Source of the DNA: Gammaproteobacteria bacterium
GTDB lineage: Bacteria > Pseudomonadota > Gammaproteobacteria > Steroidobacterales > JACDCP01
Length of the DNA: 22,564 nucleotides
NCBI GenBank assembly: GCA_013817465.1
Contig: JACDCP010000009.1
Coordinates: 1 to 22,564, forward strand
Direction: 5' to 3'
The notes beneath the pieces were generated by a model. The model saw only the letters and a program-made list of their open reading frames with translations. It ran no database searches and was not told where the DNA came from. Shown here in pieces: positions 21,963-22,564 of the stretch. Each line of letters opens with the position of its first letter. The stretch's first letter is position 1. The position numbers and the translations under genes are program-made.

Positions 21963-22564
21963 TCAGGCCACCAGTGGGAACAGGGCGAGGACCGCTACAG
22001 TGACGATTGCGGTGATCTCGACGAAATGCCAGTACAGTGCGACGTTGCAGATGTCGATGTCGTGCTCCGCAGTCAAGCGACGCGCGAGCCCCCGCGCGAT
22101 GCAATAAAGCTGCATGAGCACGCCGGCGGCGACGTGCGCTGCTGCCCACAGGGCCAGCACCCAGACCGTGGCGGGATAGACGTGCTCAGCCGGGTCGAGG
22201 CCGGCCAGCCATGGGCCGGCGAGCAGCGCGCAGGCACCGGACACCCCGAGCAAGGATGCGGCGGCGAGAGCGCCATGGAATCTCGCGCGTCGTCCCCGTC
22301 GATTCCAAGCTCGAGCAAACCAGGTCAGCAGCCAGGCGCCGGTCAGTGCCGCTGCGGCCACGGCCGGCCAGAGCAGTCCCGGGCCTTGCGAGGGCTCGGG
22401 CGGAAAGTTTTCATGAATAGTCCAGTAGAAGAAATAACCGAAGATCAGGCTCGCGAAGGCCGTCATGTCGCCGATCATCGTAATGAGCATCGCCCACCAG
22501 CCGACCGACTTCGATCCTGAAACATAAAGCGGCAGCGTCACGCCGAGTCCGATGTCTTTTTCCC
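21963..22564 (-). CDS. Fused cytochrome c oxidase subunit I+III, C-terminal part
   Basis: About 200 codons are present and the frame stays open to the right edge, so the N-terminal part, including the COX1 core, lies outside. The visible sequence reads EKDIGLGVTLPLYVSGSKSVGWWAML, then helices containing GDMTAFASLIFGYFFYWT and ending DICNVALYWHFVEITAIVTVAVLALFPLV, typical of the COX3-like end of fused COX1-COX3 proteins. A GTG at 22541 lies inside the conserved sequence and is not a start. The protein is an inner-membrane subunit of a haem-copper oxidase reducing O2 to water. It should be the first gene in the window's oxidase operon, presumably with a COX2 gene further upstream. Confidence 0.85.
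   Translation of the reverse strand, partial: EKDIGLGVTLPLYVSGSKSVGWWAMLITMIGDMTAFASLIFGYFFYWTIHENFPPEPSQGPGLLWPAVAAAALTGAWLLTWFARAWNRRGRRARFHGALAAASLLGVSGACALLAGPWLAGLDPAEHVYPATVWVLALWAAAHVAAGVLMQLYCIARGLARRLTAEHDIDICNVALYWHFVEITAIVTVAVLALFPLVA

Overview
The window looks like a GC-rich chromosomal segment of a Gram-negative proteobacterium, most likely a gammaproteobacterium. Supporting this are an LPS-type family-9 glycosyltransferase, lipoprotein, Sec and Tat export signals, a caa3/aa3-type oxidase region with a fused COX1-COX3 subunit, and a GEMM-type riboswitch. No rRNA, tRNA, CRISPR array, transposase or phage gene was seen, so genus-level placement is not possible.

Layout. (1) 1-1168, minus: a calcineurin-like phosphatase that runs off the left edge. 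(2) 1382-4194, minus: a large lipoprotein with PKD-like, glycoside-hydrolase-like and carbohydrate-binding-like parts. It is preceded by a clear cyclic-di-GMP-I (GEMM) riboswitch with its own promoter. A GT9 glycosyltransferase lies upstream of it (4264-5373). (3) 5563-6252, plus: a secreted Fn3-like protein ending at a perfect palindrome. (4) 6374-8167, minus: a coupled operon of an exported metallo-beta-lactamase-fold hydrolase, an HExxH protein and a DUF883/ElaB-like membrane anchor. (5) 8342-8620, plus: a small GNAT protein. (6) 8657-10471, minus: a DUF885 lipoprotein with two compensating frameshifts. (7) 10543-12551, minus: a cupredoxin-like protein followed by a polytopic membrane protein with a six-cysteine loop. 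A broken YncE-like beta-propeller gene (12728-13905, plus) is divergent from this pair. (8) 14028-17024, plus: IlvE-type aminotransferase, RhlE-type RNA helicase and a small RRM protein. (9) 17140-18260, minus: a Tat-exported DJ-1/PfpI protein coupled to a truncated GlxA-like regulator. (10) 18319-19442, plus: gluconokinase and a four-helix membrane protein. (11) 19598-22564, minus: an oxidase operon of fused COX1-COX3 (partial), a small membrane protein, CtaG and a triheme cytochrome c.

Three 84-nt REPIN-like elements (8238, 15031, 21823) share a 24-nt inverted arm and a 36-nt spacer whose sequence differs each time. A degenerate fourth arm lies at 21938.

The most interesting points are the riboswitch-controlled polysaccharide-degrading lipoprotein, the REPIN-like family, the cupredoxin/six-Cys membrane protein/beta-propeller neighbourhood, and the cluster of broken genes. 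The broken genes could be real decay or assembly indels.
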